From positions 620,001 to 684,000 of the forward strand of contig CAXXXS010000002.1 in assembly GCA_963665085.2 (NCBI GenBank): a DNA stretch of 64,000 bases, written 5' to 3'. Source of the stretch: G963665085 sp963665085 (GTDB lineage: Bacteria; Bacteroidota; Bacteroidia; Bacteroidales; JAAAOM01). Positions 18,922 through 28,280 of this stretch are shown here, piece by piece; position 1 is the stretch's first letter; the number at the start of each line of letters is the position of its first letter. A program made the position numbers and the translations under genes. The notes beneath the pieces are model-generated. The model saw only the letters and a program-made list of their open reading frames with translations. It did not search any database and had not been told where the DNA came from.

Positions 18922-20847
18922 ATGAAAAATTTGAAAATTAGTCAGAAATTAATGTTGGTTGTAACAGGACAACTTTTACTTATTTTAGTACTTGTATTCT
19001 TTATCCTCAACATCAATTGGAGCCTCAACTCTGTATCAGATGTATTTATAAAAAATAACGGGCAAATTGAAAAAATCAGGACTCTCTCTAACTTATCAAA
19101 AGATTTTATTACCAATAAGGTTAGTTACAATGAAATAGTGAACCAATTTGACCAAACTACAGCAGGCCTGGAGAATGAAAAAATAAAAACCGGGCTTGAA
19201 GAAATTAAATCTAAGTTAGATGAAATTAATAAGCTTAAGAAAAGCAATGTGGATATCGAGACAAAAGTTATGAGCCTAACCGATAACTCAATAGAGCTAT
19301 CAAATAATTTTATCAATTCAGCTACCAGCAGATTAGTTGATAATACACAAAGGCATACTGTATCAACGGTAGAGCGAACTGTAATTGGAGGTGCTAATCA
19401 AAATAACAATGCCAATTATGGATTGAAAGTACTATTTCTTCAAATGAAAGAAGATTTTAGCAAACGAAATGAACTACTTACAGCTTTGGATGATATGATT
19501 AAACAAGCAGAACTTGATATAGAAAGATCACAAGGTTCTGCATTTATTCAAATGATTATGTCAGCTCATGAGGCCAATTTAGAAGCAAAAGAAATAACCG
19601 TTCAATACGTAGCTAATGTTAATGCTATTAACGCTTTAAGTGATGAATTATATGCATCAACCAACGAACTAAATTCAGATTTAAATACAGAATCTACTTC
19701 TTACATGAATGCTGGTTTTGTAAAAGTTAAATCTTCAGCAAGGAATATATTCTTTATTCTTCTTGCAATTTCTCTCGCTGTCATTATTGTAAATTTCACA
19801 TTATCAAGATTTATAAGTTTAATATTTAGAATGTTAGGTAAAGATTTAACAAAAATATCAAATGGGGATATTAGTTTTATGATACCGGAAGGTTTTGATA
19901 AAAGACAAGATGAGTTTGGGGAAATTGCCCAAGCTATAAAAGGGATATTAACGAATATGAAAAGAGTAATTGCAAATATTCGTGAAGGTGCTAATAATGT
20001 TGCAAATGCGAGCCAACAGATTAGTTCTGGTTCTCAACAATTATCACAAGGGGCTTCCGAACAAGCTGCATCCGTTGAACAAGTATCATCTACCATGGAA
20101 GAGATATCTTCTAACATCGAACAAAATGCAGATAACGCACAAACAACAGAACAGATTTCAATTTTAGCTGAAAACGGAATGGATGATGTTGGTAAACTTG
20201 CTTCTGAAGCATTGGATGCGACCAAGAAAATTGCTGATAAAATACAAATTATTAATGACATAGCTTTTCAGACTAATATTCTTGCCCTTAATGCAGCAGT
20301 TGAAGCCGCAAGAGCTGGAGAACACGGAAAAGGTTTTGCTGTTGTTGCCGCAGAAGTGCGGAAATTAGCTGAACGAAGTAAAGTTGCCGCTGAAGAAATA
20401 GTTGGATTAGCAGAAAAAAGTAATACACTAGCCAGTTCTTCTGCTAAGAAAATGATTTCGACACTACCAGAAGTTCAAAGAACAACAAAACTTGTTCAGG
20501 AAATATCAGCTGCAAGTCTTGAACAAAAAAATGGAGTAGGCCAGATTAACTCAGCTATTCAACAGCTAAATGGTGTTACACAACAGACTGCCTCAGCATC
20601 CGAAGAATTAGCAACAAATTCAGAGGAATTAACAAATCAGGCCGAGAAACTAAGAGAACTGGTTTCTTATTTTAAGTTAAATGAATCCAACCATAAATTC
20701 AAAAAATCTGTTACAAAACAAAATTCACCTGTAAAACGTCCTGTTGTAAAATCTACCAAGGCAATAAAAAAAATAGTATCTGACTCAGGAAAAGAGATAC
20801 AGTTAGATTCAAATGACGCTTATGATTCTGATTTCGAAAATTTTTAA
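18922..20847 (+). CDS. Methyl-accepting chemotaxis protein
   Basis: Transmembrane chemoreceptor. The first membrane helix lies near the N-terminus (LMLVVTGQLLLILVLVFFIL), followed by a periplasmic sensor region of about 260 residues and a second helix (IFFILLAISLAVIIVNFTLS). A HAMP domain comes next, then the signalling domain with the conserved hairpin tip (IINDIAFQTNILALNAAVEAARAGEHGKGFAVVA). The frame can be extended to a GTG at 18886, but ATG at 18922 gives a standard N-terminus. No CheW, CheA or other che gene is in the window. There is no obvious CheR-docking pentapeptide at the C-terminus, which ends DAYDSDFENF. Confidence 0.92.
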   Translation: MKNLKISQKLMLVVTGQLLLILVLVFFILNINWSLNSVSDVFIKNNGQIEKIRTLSNLSKDFITNKVSYNEIVNQFDQTTAGLENEKIKTGLEEIKSKLDEINKLKKSNVDIETKVMSLTDNSIELSNNFINSATSRLVDNTQRHTVSTVERTVIGGANQNNNANYGLKVLFLQMKEDFSKRNELLTALDDMIKQAELDIERSQGSAFIQMIMSAHEANLEAKEITVQYVANVNAINALSDELYASTNELNSDLNTESTSYMNAGFVKVKSSARNIFFILLAISLAVIIVNFTLSRFISLIFRMLGKDLTKISNGDISFMIPEGFDKRQDEFGEIAQAIKGILTNMKRVIANIREGANNVANASQQISSGSQQLSQGASEQAASVEQVSSTMEEISSNIEQNADNAQTTEQISILAENGMDDVGKLASEALDATKKIADKIQIINDIAFQTNILALNAAVEAARAGEHGKGFAVVAAEVRKLAERSKVAAEEIVGLAEKSNTLASSSAKKMISTLPEVQRTTKLVQEISAASLEQKNGVGQINSAIQQLNGVTQQTASASEELATNSEELTNQAEKLRELVSYFKLNESNHKFKKSVTKQNSPVKRPVVKSTKAIKKIVSDSGKEIQLDSNDAYDSDFENF

Positions 20848-20866
20848 TTTAAATCTAACAAATAAC

Positions 20867-20900
20867 AAAAAAGGAGCAATTATTTAGTTGCTCCTTTTTT
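20867..20900 (+). terminator. Intrinsic terminator after the chemoreceptor gene
   Basis: AAAAAAGGAGCAA (20867-20879) pairs perfectly with TTGCTCCTTTTTT (20888-20900) across an 8-base loop. The symmetrical A and T tracts let it work in both directions. Confidence 0.88.
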
Positions 20901-21063
20901 GTTGATAAAAATTGACAGTTACAATCCCTTCTTTTATGTAAAATAATTTTATTATTCTTGTTTAATTTATTTATTCAATTCCAAAAGTATTTTGTTGTGT
21001 TGTAAATCTCATTTAGGGATAAAAATCTTATAACTCAGATACTATAATAATTTTATTGCTTGA

Positions 21064-21978
21064 ATGAAAAAAAATGAGTCCTCTAAAGAAATAATAGCAA
21101 AAAGCCCGGCATGGTGGGAAGATTATTATTATAACAGTTTTGATTTCTTCTATCCGCATCATAAAATATTTCATATCAATAAACTTTGTGAAACAGTTAG
21201 AGTATCTCAATTAAAATATTATCCCCTTCCTCCATACAGAAAATCTGTTTATGATTTTATGCTGGTTACTAAAGGTAAAATTATTCGAAGCAAAAGTATT
21301 GATAGTTACACAATTGAAAAAAACACATTATTCTTTCTTCCTGCCTACCAGCTAACTACAATAAAATCAATTAGCCCTGATGCTGATGGGTATTATTGTC
21401 ATTTTAATATTGATTTATTCAACAAATATTTTTACCCTAACGAAATACTCGATAAATTTCCTTTCTTAGAATATGTTGGTAATCCTATTATTTCTGTTAA
21501 TAATAATTCTACAGAATTTCTTATCTCATTACTTGAAAGACTTGAAATAGAATACAAAAAAGAAAAATGTGATTTAGATTTTGTAGCATCAACACTTCTT
21601 ACAATTTTTTTTGAGTCAAATCAATTTGCAAATTACGAGACAAATATTATACACAGTGCTTCAACAAAAATTGCAGAGTCTTTTAAAAATTTGGTGATGC
21701 AACGTGTTCAGGAGAAACATAAATTAAGTTATTATGCTGGACTTCTTGCTATAACACCGGAACATCTAAATCGATGTGTAAAAAAAACTTACGGTAAAAC
21801 AGCCAAAGATTTACTTAATGAAATGATTATTTTAGAAGCGAAAGTATTATTAAAACAATCCACAATGACAATTGGTGAAATTGCATATAAACTTCAAGAT
21901 AAAAACCCCAGCGATTTTGCCCGTTTTTTTAAAACTCAAACCGGATACACCCCAAAAGAATACAGACATAATGTTTGA
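21064..21978 (+). CDS. AraC-family transcriptional regulator, candidate controller of the flavonoid operon
   Basis: A 304-residue regulator. The N-terminal part (about 40-190) looks like an AraC-type cupin sensor (YRKSVYDFMLVTKGKI, NTLFFLPAYQLTTI). The C-terminal AraC double HTH (about 205-303) contains LSYYAGLLAITPEHLNRCVKK and MTIGEIAYKLQDKNPSDFARFFKTQTGYTPKEYR. It lies directly upstream of, and in the same direction as, the large catabolic operon. By position it is the best candidate activator, responding to a flavonoid, phloroglucinol or a pathway intermediate; this role is inferred. Confidence 0.88.
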   Translation: MKKNESSKEIIAKSPAWWEDYYYNSFDFFYPHHKIFHINKLCETVRVSQLKYYPLPPYRKSVYDFMLVTKGKIIRSKSIDSYTIEKNTLFFLPAYQLTTIKSISPDADGYYCHFNIDLFNKYFYPNEILDKFPFLEYVGNPIISVNNNSTEFLISLLERLEIEYKKEKCDLDFVASTLLTIFFESNQFANYETNIIHSASTKIAESFKNLVMQRVQEKHKLSYYAGLLAITPEHLNRCVKKTYGKTAKDLLNEMIILEAKVLLKQSTMTIGEIAYKLQDKNPSDFARFFKTQTGYTPKEYRHNV

Positions 21979-22044
21979 TTTTGCATACTTATCACCTAAA
22001 ATCACCTATTAATACTCCGAAAATTACCTGAATTTTACAATCAT

Positions 22045-22088
22045 AAAAGGAAATAGGATTTTCTATTTTGTAAAAAAGAAAACCTTTT
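22045..22088 (+). other. Nested inverted repeats before the catabolic operon
   Basis: AAAAGG (22045-22050) and CCTTTT (22083-22088) enclose AAATAG (22051-22056) and CTATTT (22063-22068). The stem could be a weak terminator of the araC gene or a protein-binding site. It is AT-rich and could be chance. No good TAnnTTTG promoter was found in the 21979-22216 gap. Confidence 0.3.
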
Positions 22089-22216
22089 ACTAAAAATATA
22101 ATTAAAATAACTAAAAACTCATGGTATATAGCATCTATAAATAAAATGCATTTATCATAATTCTTACAAATTAAAAAATTGTCAAAAAAAAATAGTACTA
22201 ACAAAATTTAACTTTA

Positions 22217-23281
22217 ATGTATAGGATTCTGGCTGTAAACCCTGGTGCAACTTCAACAAAAATTGGTTTATTCGATGATAATGTATCAATTCTAAAAAAA
22301 ACAATTGAACATCAGGGTCCTGCTTTGAAAGAATTCTCAAGAATAATCGATCAATTTCAATTTAGAATAAATCTGATTACTGAAGAATTGGAGAATTCAG
22401 GCATTGAATTACAAACGATTAAAGCAATTGTTGGACGGGGTGGATTGCTAAAACCAGTTGCAAGCGGCACATACCTTGTTAACGAACAAATGATTGAAGA
22501 TCTCGAAAAAGCAGAAAGAGGTGAACATGCATCAAATCTGGGTGCAATAATAGCATTTACCCTGGCTAAGAGATTAAATATTCAGGCATATATAGTCGAT
22601 CCTGTTGCTGTTGATGAATTGGAACCCGTTGCAAGGATATCCGGAATGCCTGAATTACCCAGAATTAGTCTTTCCCATGCTCTAAACAGTAAAGCTGTTG
22701 CTAAAAGAATGGCTAAAGAATTAAACCAGCAATACAATAATTTAAATCTCATCGTTGCACATTTAGGCACTGGTGTTACTGTATCATGCCATTCAAAAGG
22801 AAGAATGATTGATGTAAATACTGCACAGGACGAGGGACCTTTCTCACCGGATCGTTGTGGTGGATTGCCTGCCTGGTCTTTAGTTAAATTATGTTATTCT
22901 GGAAAATACTCTGAACAAGAGATGCACAAGAAATTAATGGGTTCTGGTGGAATTTATGCATATCTGGGAACAAAAGATATTAGGGAAGTTGTTGAAAGAG
23001 CTTCTAATAATGACGAGAAAGCTGAACTTATTCTTAATGCAATGATATATCAGGTTGCAAAAGAAATTGGGGCATTATCTACTATTGTTTCAGGGAAAGT
23101 AGACCAGATAATATTAACAGGTGGCATAGCATATAATGAAAGAATAACTAATGCTATAACAGAGAAGGTTAAATTCATTGCCCCTGTTGCCATAATGCCT
23201 GGTGAAGAGGAATTGGAATCCTTGGCTCAGGGCGTATTGCGTGTTATTAACAAAGAAGAAAAACATTGCATCTATCAATAA
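22217..23281 (+). CDS. buk: Butyrate kinase (short-/branched-chain acyl kinase)
   Basis: Transfers phosphate from butyryl-phosphate (or isobutyryl- and similar acyl-phosphates) to ADP, giving ATP and the free acid. ASKHA-fold acetate-kinase-type motifs are present: NPGATSTKIGLFDD (about 7-20), VGRGGLLKPVASGTY (about 74-88), VAHLGTGVTVSCHSKGRMID (about 179-198) and LTGGIAYNERIT near the C-terminus. The 354-residue length matches Buk rather than acetate kinase (about 400). It is the first gene of the tightly packed operon that runs to 36646. Confidence 0.95.
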   Translation: MYRILAVNPGATSTKIGLFDDNVSILKKTIEHQGPALKEFSRIIDQFQFRINLITEELENSGIELQTIKAIVGRGGLLKPVASGTYLVNEQMIEDLEKAERGEHASNLGAIIAFTLAKRLNIQAYIVDPVAVDELEPVARISGMPELPRISLSHALNSKAVAKRMAKELNQQYNNLNLIVAHLGTGVTVSCHSKGRMIDVNTAQDEGPFSPDRCGGLPAWSLVKLCYSGKYSEQEMHKKLMGSGGIYAYLGTKDIREVVERASNNDEKAELILNAMIYQVAKEIGALSTIVSGKVDQIILTGGIAYNERITNAITEKVKFIAPVAIMPGEEELESLAQGVLRVINKEEKHCIYQ

Positions 23282-23295
23282 AAATTACAAAAACA

Positions 23296-24198
23296 ATGTT
23301 TGCGAATTTTAAAGAAATAAGGACAAAAGCACGAGAATTAGGAGCTGTAACAATTAGTGTTGCAGCAGCACAGGATCGGGAAGTTCTCAAAGCAATAAAA
23401 GAAGCTAATCAGGAGGGATTGGTAAAGGCTATTCTTGTGGGAGATGAAAACCAAATAAAACCATTATACCATGAATTCCAATTTGAGGGTTTTGCAAAAA
23501 TAATTCATGAACCTGATACTGATAAAGCAGCTTTAAAGGCTGTGGAATTAGTCCACAATGGAGACGCACAGATTCTAATGAAAGGGATCATAAACAGCAG
23601 TAATTTTTTACGTGCTGCCTTAAATACAGAACTGGGTTTACGAACAGGAAGAATCTTAAGCCATCTTGCCGCTTTTGAAATTCCTGGTGAAAAAAAACTA
23701 GCATTCCATACAGATGGAGGAATGAACATTGCACCTTCTCTTGAAGAAAAAAAAGAAATACTAATAAGTGCTTTAGAATCACTTATCCATATGGGAATTC
23801 ACAAACCAAATGTTGCTGTATTAACAGCCAACGAGCAGGTTAATCCTAAAATGCCAGCTACAACAGATGCTCAATCATTAGTTGATATGTGGAAAAATAG
23901 AGATTTACCGGAATGTGTTTTAGAAGGTCCTATTGCAATGGATGTAGCTGCCAGTGCTGATGCAGCAAAACATAAAGGCATTGCCAGCAAGATTGCCGGC
24001 GATGTTGATATTTTCCTTGTCCCAACAATAGAAGCTGGGAATATGATTGGAAAAACACTTGTGTATTATGCAAAAGCAAAAATCGGTGGGGTTATAATTG
24101 GTGCAACAAACCCAATAGTTATGGTTTCAAGAAGTGATAATGCAGAAGCAAAATTAAATTCAATTGCATTAGCATGCCTAATGGTAAAAAGAAAATAA
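23296..24198 (+). CDS. ptb: Phosphate butyryltransferase
   Basis: Converts butyryl-CoA (or related acyl-CoA) and phosphate to the acyl-phosphate used by Buk. It belongs to the Pta/Ptb fold, with AQDREVLKAIKEA near the N-terminus, GDAQILMKG in the middle, and the C-terminal motif GGVIIGATNPIVMVSRSD. ATG at 23296 was chosen because the upstream in-frame TTG at 23266 overlaps buk and adds a non-family leader. Together with buk it gives one ATP per acyl-CoA. Confidence 0.95.
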   Translation: MFANFKEIRTKARELGAVTISVAAAQDREVLKAIKEANQEGLVKAILVGDENQIKPLYHEFQFEGFAKIIHEPDTDKAALKAVELVHNGDAQILMKGIINSSNFLRAALNTELGLRTGRILSHLAAFEIPGEKKLAFHTDGGMNIAPSLEEKKEILISALESLIHMGIHKPNVAVLTANEQVNPKMPATTDAQSLVDMWKNRDLPECVLEGPIAMDVAASADAAKHKGIASKIAGDVDIFLVPTIEAGNMIGKTLVYYAKAKIGGVIIGATNPIVMVSRSDNAEAKLNSIALACLMVKRK

Positions 24199-24205
24199 AA
24201 AATCT

Positions 24206-24853
24206 ATGAAAATAGGCGATTTAATTTGGACAATGATTCTTTGTAGTGTTACAGCATTTTTGCTGATACCTTCACTACATGAATTTTTCATTTCTGCAAC
24301 AAATGCACATCCTTATCTTATGGGATTTGCTAAGTTTTTTATTCTGGCTTCAATGGGCGAATTGTTGACTTTGAGGATTATGGGTAAGAAATGGATAAAG
24401 CCTGCTGGCATGATTTACAAATCCATTATTTGGGGATTTATTGGGATGTGTATCGTATTAATGTTTGGACTGTTTTCAACGGGTGTAGCTGGAATTGAAG
24501 AAAAAGGATTATTATTCAGCACATCAGGGCCTATTGGAAAATTTCTAACCGCATTTTTTATCAGCTCTTTTATGAATTTAACTTTTGGACCTGTATTTAT
24601 GGCTCTGCATAGGATTACAGATACATTTATTGATATGCGTGCAGAAAAAAGCAAAATTTCAATTGCGATAGTTATTGATTCTATTGATTGGAAAGGATTT
24701 ATTCATTTTGTGGTTGGAAAGACAATTCCTTTTTTCTGGATTCCGGCACATACACTCACGTTTTTATTACCAGAACAATACAGGGTTGTATCAGCAGCAT
24801 ATTTATCTATCGCACTTGGGTTAATCTTAGCTTATGCAAGGAGGAAAAAATAA
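24206..24853 (+). CDS. Multi-pass membrane protein, possibly Mpv17/PMP22-like
   Basis: A 215-residue protein with about five or six hydrophobic segments (roughly 5-22, 40-57, 70-92, 107-130, 160-178 and 188-208). FWIPAHTLTFLLPEQYRVVSAAYLSIALGLILAYARRK near the C-terminus resembles the Mpv17/PMP22 signature region, but the match is from memory. It lies between ptb and iorA with gaps of 7 and 30 bases, so it is part of the operon. A transport or channel role for organic acids is possible but not shown. Confidence 0.6.
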   Translation: MKIGDLIWTMILCSVTAFLLIPSLHEFFISATNAHPYLMGFAKFFILASMGELLTLRIMGKKWIKPAGMIYKSIIWGFIGMCIVLMFGLFSTGVAGIEEKGLLFSTSGPIGKFLTAFFISSFMNLTFGPVFMALHRITDTFIDMRAEKSKISIAIVIDSIDWKGFIHFVVGKTIPFFWIPAHTLTFLLPEQYRVVSAAYLSIALGLILAYARRKK

Positions 24854-24883
24854 AAAGAGAATAATTTTAATCTTTCGAAAAAA

Positions 24884-26662
24884 ATGACAAAACTATTAAC
24901 AGGAAATGAAGCAGTTGCATTAGGAACTTGGGAAGCGGGAATAAGCTATGCGTGTGCTTATCCTGGAACACCAAGTACTGAAATTTTAGAAAATATTGCT
25001 CAACATTATAAAAAAGATATTCTGGCGGAATGGGCACCGAATGAAAAAGTTGCCCTGGAATGTGCAATTGGGGCTTCAATTGCTGGTGTACGATCGATTT
25101 CAACAATGAAAATGGTTGGAGTAAATGTTGCTGCCGATCCATTGTTCAGTTTTGCATATTCAGGGGTAAATGGCGCAATGATTTTAGTAACTGCTGATGA
25201 TCCTGGTCTACATTCATCACAAAACGAACAGGATAATCGTAATTATGCCAAATTTGCAAAAATAGCGATGCTTGAACCAAGTAACAGTCAGGAATCAAAA
25301 GACATGATCAAGGAGGCTGTAAAAATTAGTGAAGAATTTGATACTCCCATCTTGTTTCGTATGACTACCCGAATTTGTCATAGTAAAAGCCCAGTAATAG
25401 AAGGAGAACGTAATGAACCCGTTAAAAAACCATATGTAAAAAACACCAATAAGTATGATTTGGTTCCAAGTGTATCCAAAGCTTTACATTATGTACTTGA
25501 AGATAAACTTAAACGATTACAGGAATATTCAGAAAACACTTCTTTAAATTATTTTGAATGGAATGATAAAAAAATTGGTGTAGTTTCTTCAGGTGTTGCA
25601 TATCAATATGCCCAGGAGGTATTTGGCGATAAAGCATCTTATCTCAAACTCGGGTTTACATTTCCTCTTCCAATGAAAAAAATAAAGGAGTTTGCAAAAG
25701 AAGTTGACACATTATATGTTATTGAAGAACTTGAACCATTCATGGAGGAGCAGATAAAAGCTGCAGGAATTGATTGTATCGGCAAAGAAAAATTACCAAA
25801 TATCGAAGAGCTGACTCCTCAAATTATTGCAAAATCACTTCTAGGTGAAGAAAGTAAAGTACTCGAGATTGATCAAAGTAGTGTTGCAAACCGTCCTCCT
25901 ACATTATGTGCCGGATGCCCCCACAGAGGCTTCTTTTTTGAATTAAAAAAGTTAAAGAATGTTATGATTACCGGCGATATTGGCTGCTACTCTTTAGGTG
26001 GTAGTGAACCTTTGAATGCAAAAGACACGACTATTTGCATGGGAGCAAGTATTAGTATGGGGCATGGGGCTCAAAAAGCTTTTGATTTGTTTGATGAACC
26101 TAAAAGAACAATTTCAACTATAGGGGACTCAACTTTTTTCCATACAGGGATAAACAGCTTAATGCACGTTGCATATAACCGTAGTAACCATATCACAGTT
26201 ATCCTTGATAACCGTATCACAGGTATGACTGGTCACCAGGAAAACCCAGGAACAGGATATACTTTAATGGGAGTACCTACCAAGGAAGTAAATATTGAAG
26301 CTGTTTGCCGTGCTGTTGGTATTGAACAGGTTAGAACGATTAATCCATTAGACCTAAAAGAAGTTAACGAAACTTTAAAATGGGCTATGGAACTTGATGT
26401 CCCTTCGGTAATAATCACACGTTGGCCTTGTGTACTAAAAAAATCTACTCCTGAAGACAAAAAAGAATTTGGTGATTACATGGGTAAATGCCAGGTAATA
26501 AAAGATAAGTGTACCGGATGTAAAGCATGTATCCGTAGCGGATGTCCTGCCCTTCAGTATGATAAGGAAACTAAAAAAGTAACCATTGACCAGTCTCAGT
26601 GTGTTGCGTGCGAGGTATGTAAACAAATTTGTAAGTTTGAAGCAATAGAAAGGATTAAATAG
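24884..26662 (+). CDS. iorA: Indolepyruvate:ferredoxin oxidoreductase, alpha subunit
   Basis: Catalytic subunit that oxidatively decarboxylates aryl- or branched-chain 2-oxoacids to acyl-CoA, reducing ferredoxin. The N-terminal pyrimidine-domain motif is GNEAVALGTWEAGISYACAYPGTPSTE. The thiamine diphosphate region has LCAGCPHRGFFFELKK, GDIGCYSLGG and GDSTFFHTGINSL. Two C-terminal [4Fe-4S] motifs, CTGCKACIRSGCP (about 543) and CVACEVCKQICKFEAI (about 567), complete the 592-residue subunit. iorB follows 2 bases later. Confidence 0.96.
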   Translation: MTKLLTGNEAVALGTWEAGISYACAYPGTPSTEILENIAQHYKKDILAEWAPNEKVALECAIGASIAGVRSISTMKMVGVNVAADPLFSFAYSGVNGAMILVTADDPGLHSSQNEQDNRNYAKFAKIAMLEPSNSQESKDMIKEAVKISEEFDTPILFRMTTRICHSKSPVIEGERNEPVKKPYVKNTNKYDLVPSVSKALHYVLEDKLKRLQEYSENTSLNYFEWNDKKIGVVSSGVAYQYAQEVFGDKASYLKLGFTFPLPMKKIKEFAKEVDTLYVIEELEPFMEEQIKAAGIDCIGKEKLPNIEELTPQIIAKSLLGEESKVLEIDQSSVANRPPTLCAGCPHRGFFFELKKLKNVMITGDIGCYSLGGSEPLNAKDTTICMGASISMGHGAQKAFDLFDEPKRTISTIGDSTFFHTGINSLMHVAYNRSNHITVILDNRITGMTGHQENPGTGYTLMGVPTKEVNIEAVCRAVGIEQVRTINPLDLKEVNETLKWAMELDVPSVIITRWPCVLKKSTPEDKKEFGDYMGKCQVIKDKCTGCKACIRSGCPALQYDKETKKVTIDQSQCVACEVCKQICKFEAIERIK

Positions 26663-26664
26663 GC

Positions 26665-27243
26665 ATGAAAAGTGATGTAAAAAACATACTTCTTGTTGGT
26701 GTTGGTGGACAGGGAACTATTTTAGTAAGTAAAATATTATCGTCAGGATTACTGGATGCCGGTTATGATGTTAAAATGTCTGAAGTTCATGGGATGGCAC
26801 AACGTGGCGGTAGCGTAAGTACCCAGGTTCGCTTTGGAAAAAAAGTTTCATCACCACTTATGGGTAAGGGTGATGCAGATATATTGGTTTCATTTGAATT
26901 AATGGAAGCCCTGCGTTGGATTGATTACTTAAATCCTAAAGGTAAAGTTGTCGTCAATGATTATAAAATCCCTTCTGCCCCTATCCTATTTGGAAAAGCC
27001 GATTATCCAGAAGGAGTTATTAAAACTATTTCGGAAAAAGCAAACACAACCATTATTAAAGCAGCAGAAATTGCTCAAGGACTGGGGAATGTCCGTGCGA
27101 TGAACATTGTGCTTTTTGGTGCACTTGTTAAAGGAATGGGACTAACAGATATAGACTGGAAAAATGTTATTAAAGAAAATGTAAAAACACAATTTGTTGA
27201 TATAAACATTGCAGCATTTAATGCAGGAATGAATATCAACTAA
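26665..27243 (+). CDS. iorB: Indolepyruvate:ferredoxin oxidoreductase, beta subunit
   Basis: Gamma-domain-type subunit of 192 residues that partners IorA. The GVGGQGTILVSKILSSGL motif (about 12-29) and MSEVHGMAQRGGSVSTQVRFG (about 40-60) are diagnostic. With ptb and buk it could form an ATP-yielding route from 2-oxoacids (via acyl-CoA and acyl-phosphate) to free acids. Its co-location with flavonoid genes may serve to dispose of reducing power or handle aromatic side products; this is inference. Confidence 0.95.
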   Translation: MKSDVKNILLVGVGGQGTILVSKILSSGLLDAGYDVKMSEVHGMAQRGGSVSTQVRFGKKVSSPLMGKGDADILVSFELMEALRWIDYLNPKGKVVVNDYKIPSAPILFGKADYPEGVIKTISEKANTTIIKAAEIAQGLGNVRAMNIVLFGALVKGMGLTDIDWKNVIKENVKTQFVDINIAAFNAGMNIN

Positions 27244-27278
27244 ATAGAACTATATATTATTAACTTAAACTGTTTATA

Positions 27279-28217
27279 ATGAAAATACTAGCATTATCAG
27301 GAGGGAGTAAAAATGGCAGTAATGATGCCATGGCAAGGGAAGCTCTAATGGGGGCAAAACAAGCTGGTGCCGAAATTGAATTTATCCGTCTTCTTGATTT
27401 AAATATTAAACCTTGCACCGGTTGCATTGCCTGTGTAAATGGTTTGATGATGGGGACCAATGGAGATTGTATCATTAAGGATGACATGAACTGGTTGGCT
27501 GACAAAATCTTCGAAGCAGATGGTATTATCTGGGTGATGCCAATTTTTGACAAAGGGGCCCCTGCTGTTCTTCATATTGTTCGAGACCGTCTTTTTGGCC
27601 CTGCGTATGATAACGGAATAAACATTGTTGCAGGAAAAATTGCAGAAAAAACAGGAAAAGGTGGCCCTGATCCACGTAAATTTATAGAGAAAGTAACCAG
27701 CTTCATTGGTATTGGAGGAAGTGATTGGGCAACACGTATATCAGCCGACCTTAACGTACTTGCTATGACTCGTAAGTGGAAAGTAATTGACGATTTAGTT
27801 TTTAAGTGGAGCAAATCAATTATCCTGGATGATAAAGCTGTTGACCAGTGTCATCAACTTGGGGTAAATATTGTAAAAGCAGCCTCCGATGTTAAAAATG
27901 CAAAATATATGGGAGAACCAGGCATCTGCCCTAATTGTAACTCTCGCAATTTTTATTTTGAACCGGATAACACTGCTATCTGTGTGGTATGTGGAATTGA
28001 AGGAAAAATGCAATTCACCGATAATAAAATTGAATTTATCTTCCCTGAAGAAATGTACCAGCATGCACACAATACAATACCTGGCAAAATGAAACATATG
28101 GATGATATTTATCACAACGAAACCAAGCTCAAAGAAGAAAAGAAACTTCCAGAGTTTAAAGCTCGGGTTCAAAAATATAAAGAATTTATCCAGGCTACTT
28201 TACCTGAAAAAGTATAA
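27279..28217 (+). CDS. Flavodoxin-fold FMN oxidoreductase with zinc ribbon, candidate flavone/chalcone ene-reductase
   Basis: A 312-residue protein. Residues 1-190 form an NADPH-dependent FMN reductase/flavodoxin-like domain with the phosphate-binding segment ALSGGSKNGSNDAMA (4-18), CTGCIACVNG (46-55) and IIWVMPIFDKGAPA for flavin contact. A four-Cys zinc ribbon follows at about 216-239 (CPNCNS, CVVCG). The C-terminal 70 residues are helical and charged. A flavone-reducing ene-reductase (FLR) described from Flavonifractor plautii belongs to this flavodoxin-like class as I remember it, and the next genes encode PhlG- and chalcone-isomerase-like proteins. Reduction of flavone, chalcone or another enone is thus a plausible role. 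A general quinone or FMN reductase is the alternative. Confidence 0.75.
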   Translation: MKILALSGGSKNGSNDAMAREALMGAKQAGAEIEFIRLLDLNIKPCTGCIACVNGLMMGTNGDCIIKDDMNWLADKIFEADGIIWVMPIFDKGAPAVLHIVRDRLFGPAYDNGINIVAGKIAEKTGKGGPDPRKFIEKVTSFIGIGGSDWATRISADLNVLAMTRKWKVIDDLVFKWSKSIILDDKAVDQCHQLGVNIVKAASDVKNAKYMGEPGICPNCNSRNFYFEPDNTAICVVCGIEGKMQFTDNKIEFIFPEEMYQHAHNTIPGKMKHMDDIYHNETKLKEEKKLPEFKARVQKYKEFIQATLPEKV

Positions 28218-28280
28218 AAAGACAAAAAATTCATCAACAGCAAAGCATACAAGTGTTTCAATTTAAATTGAATAAAAAAT

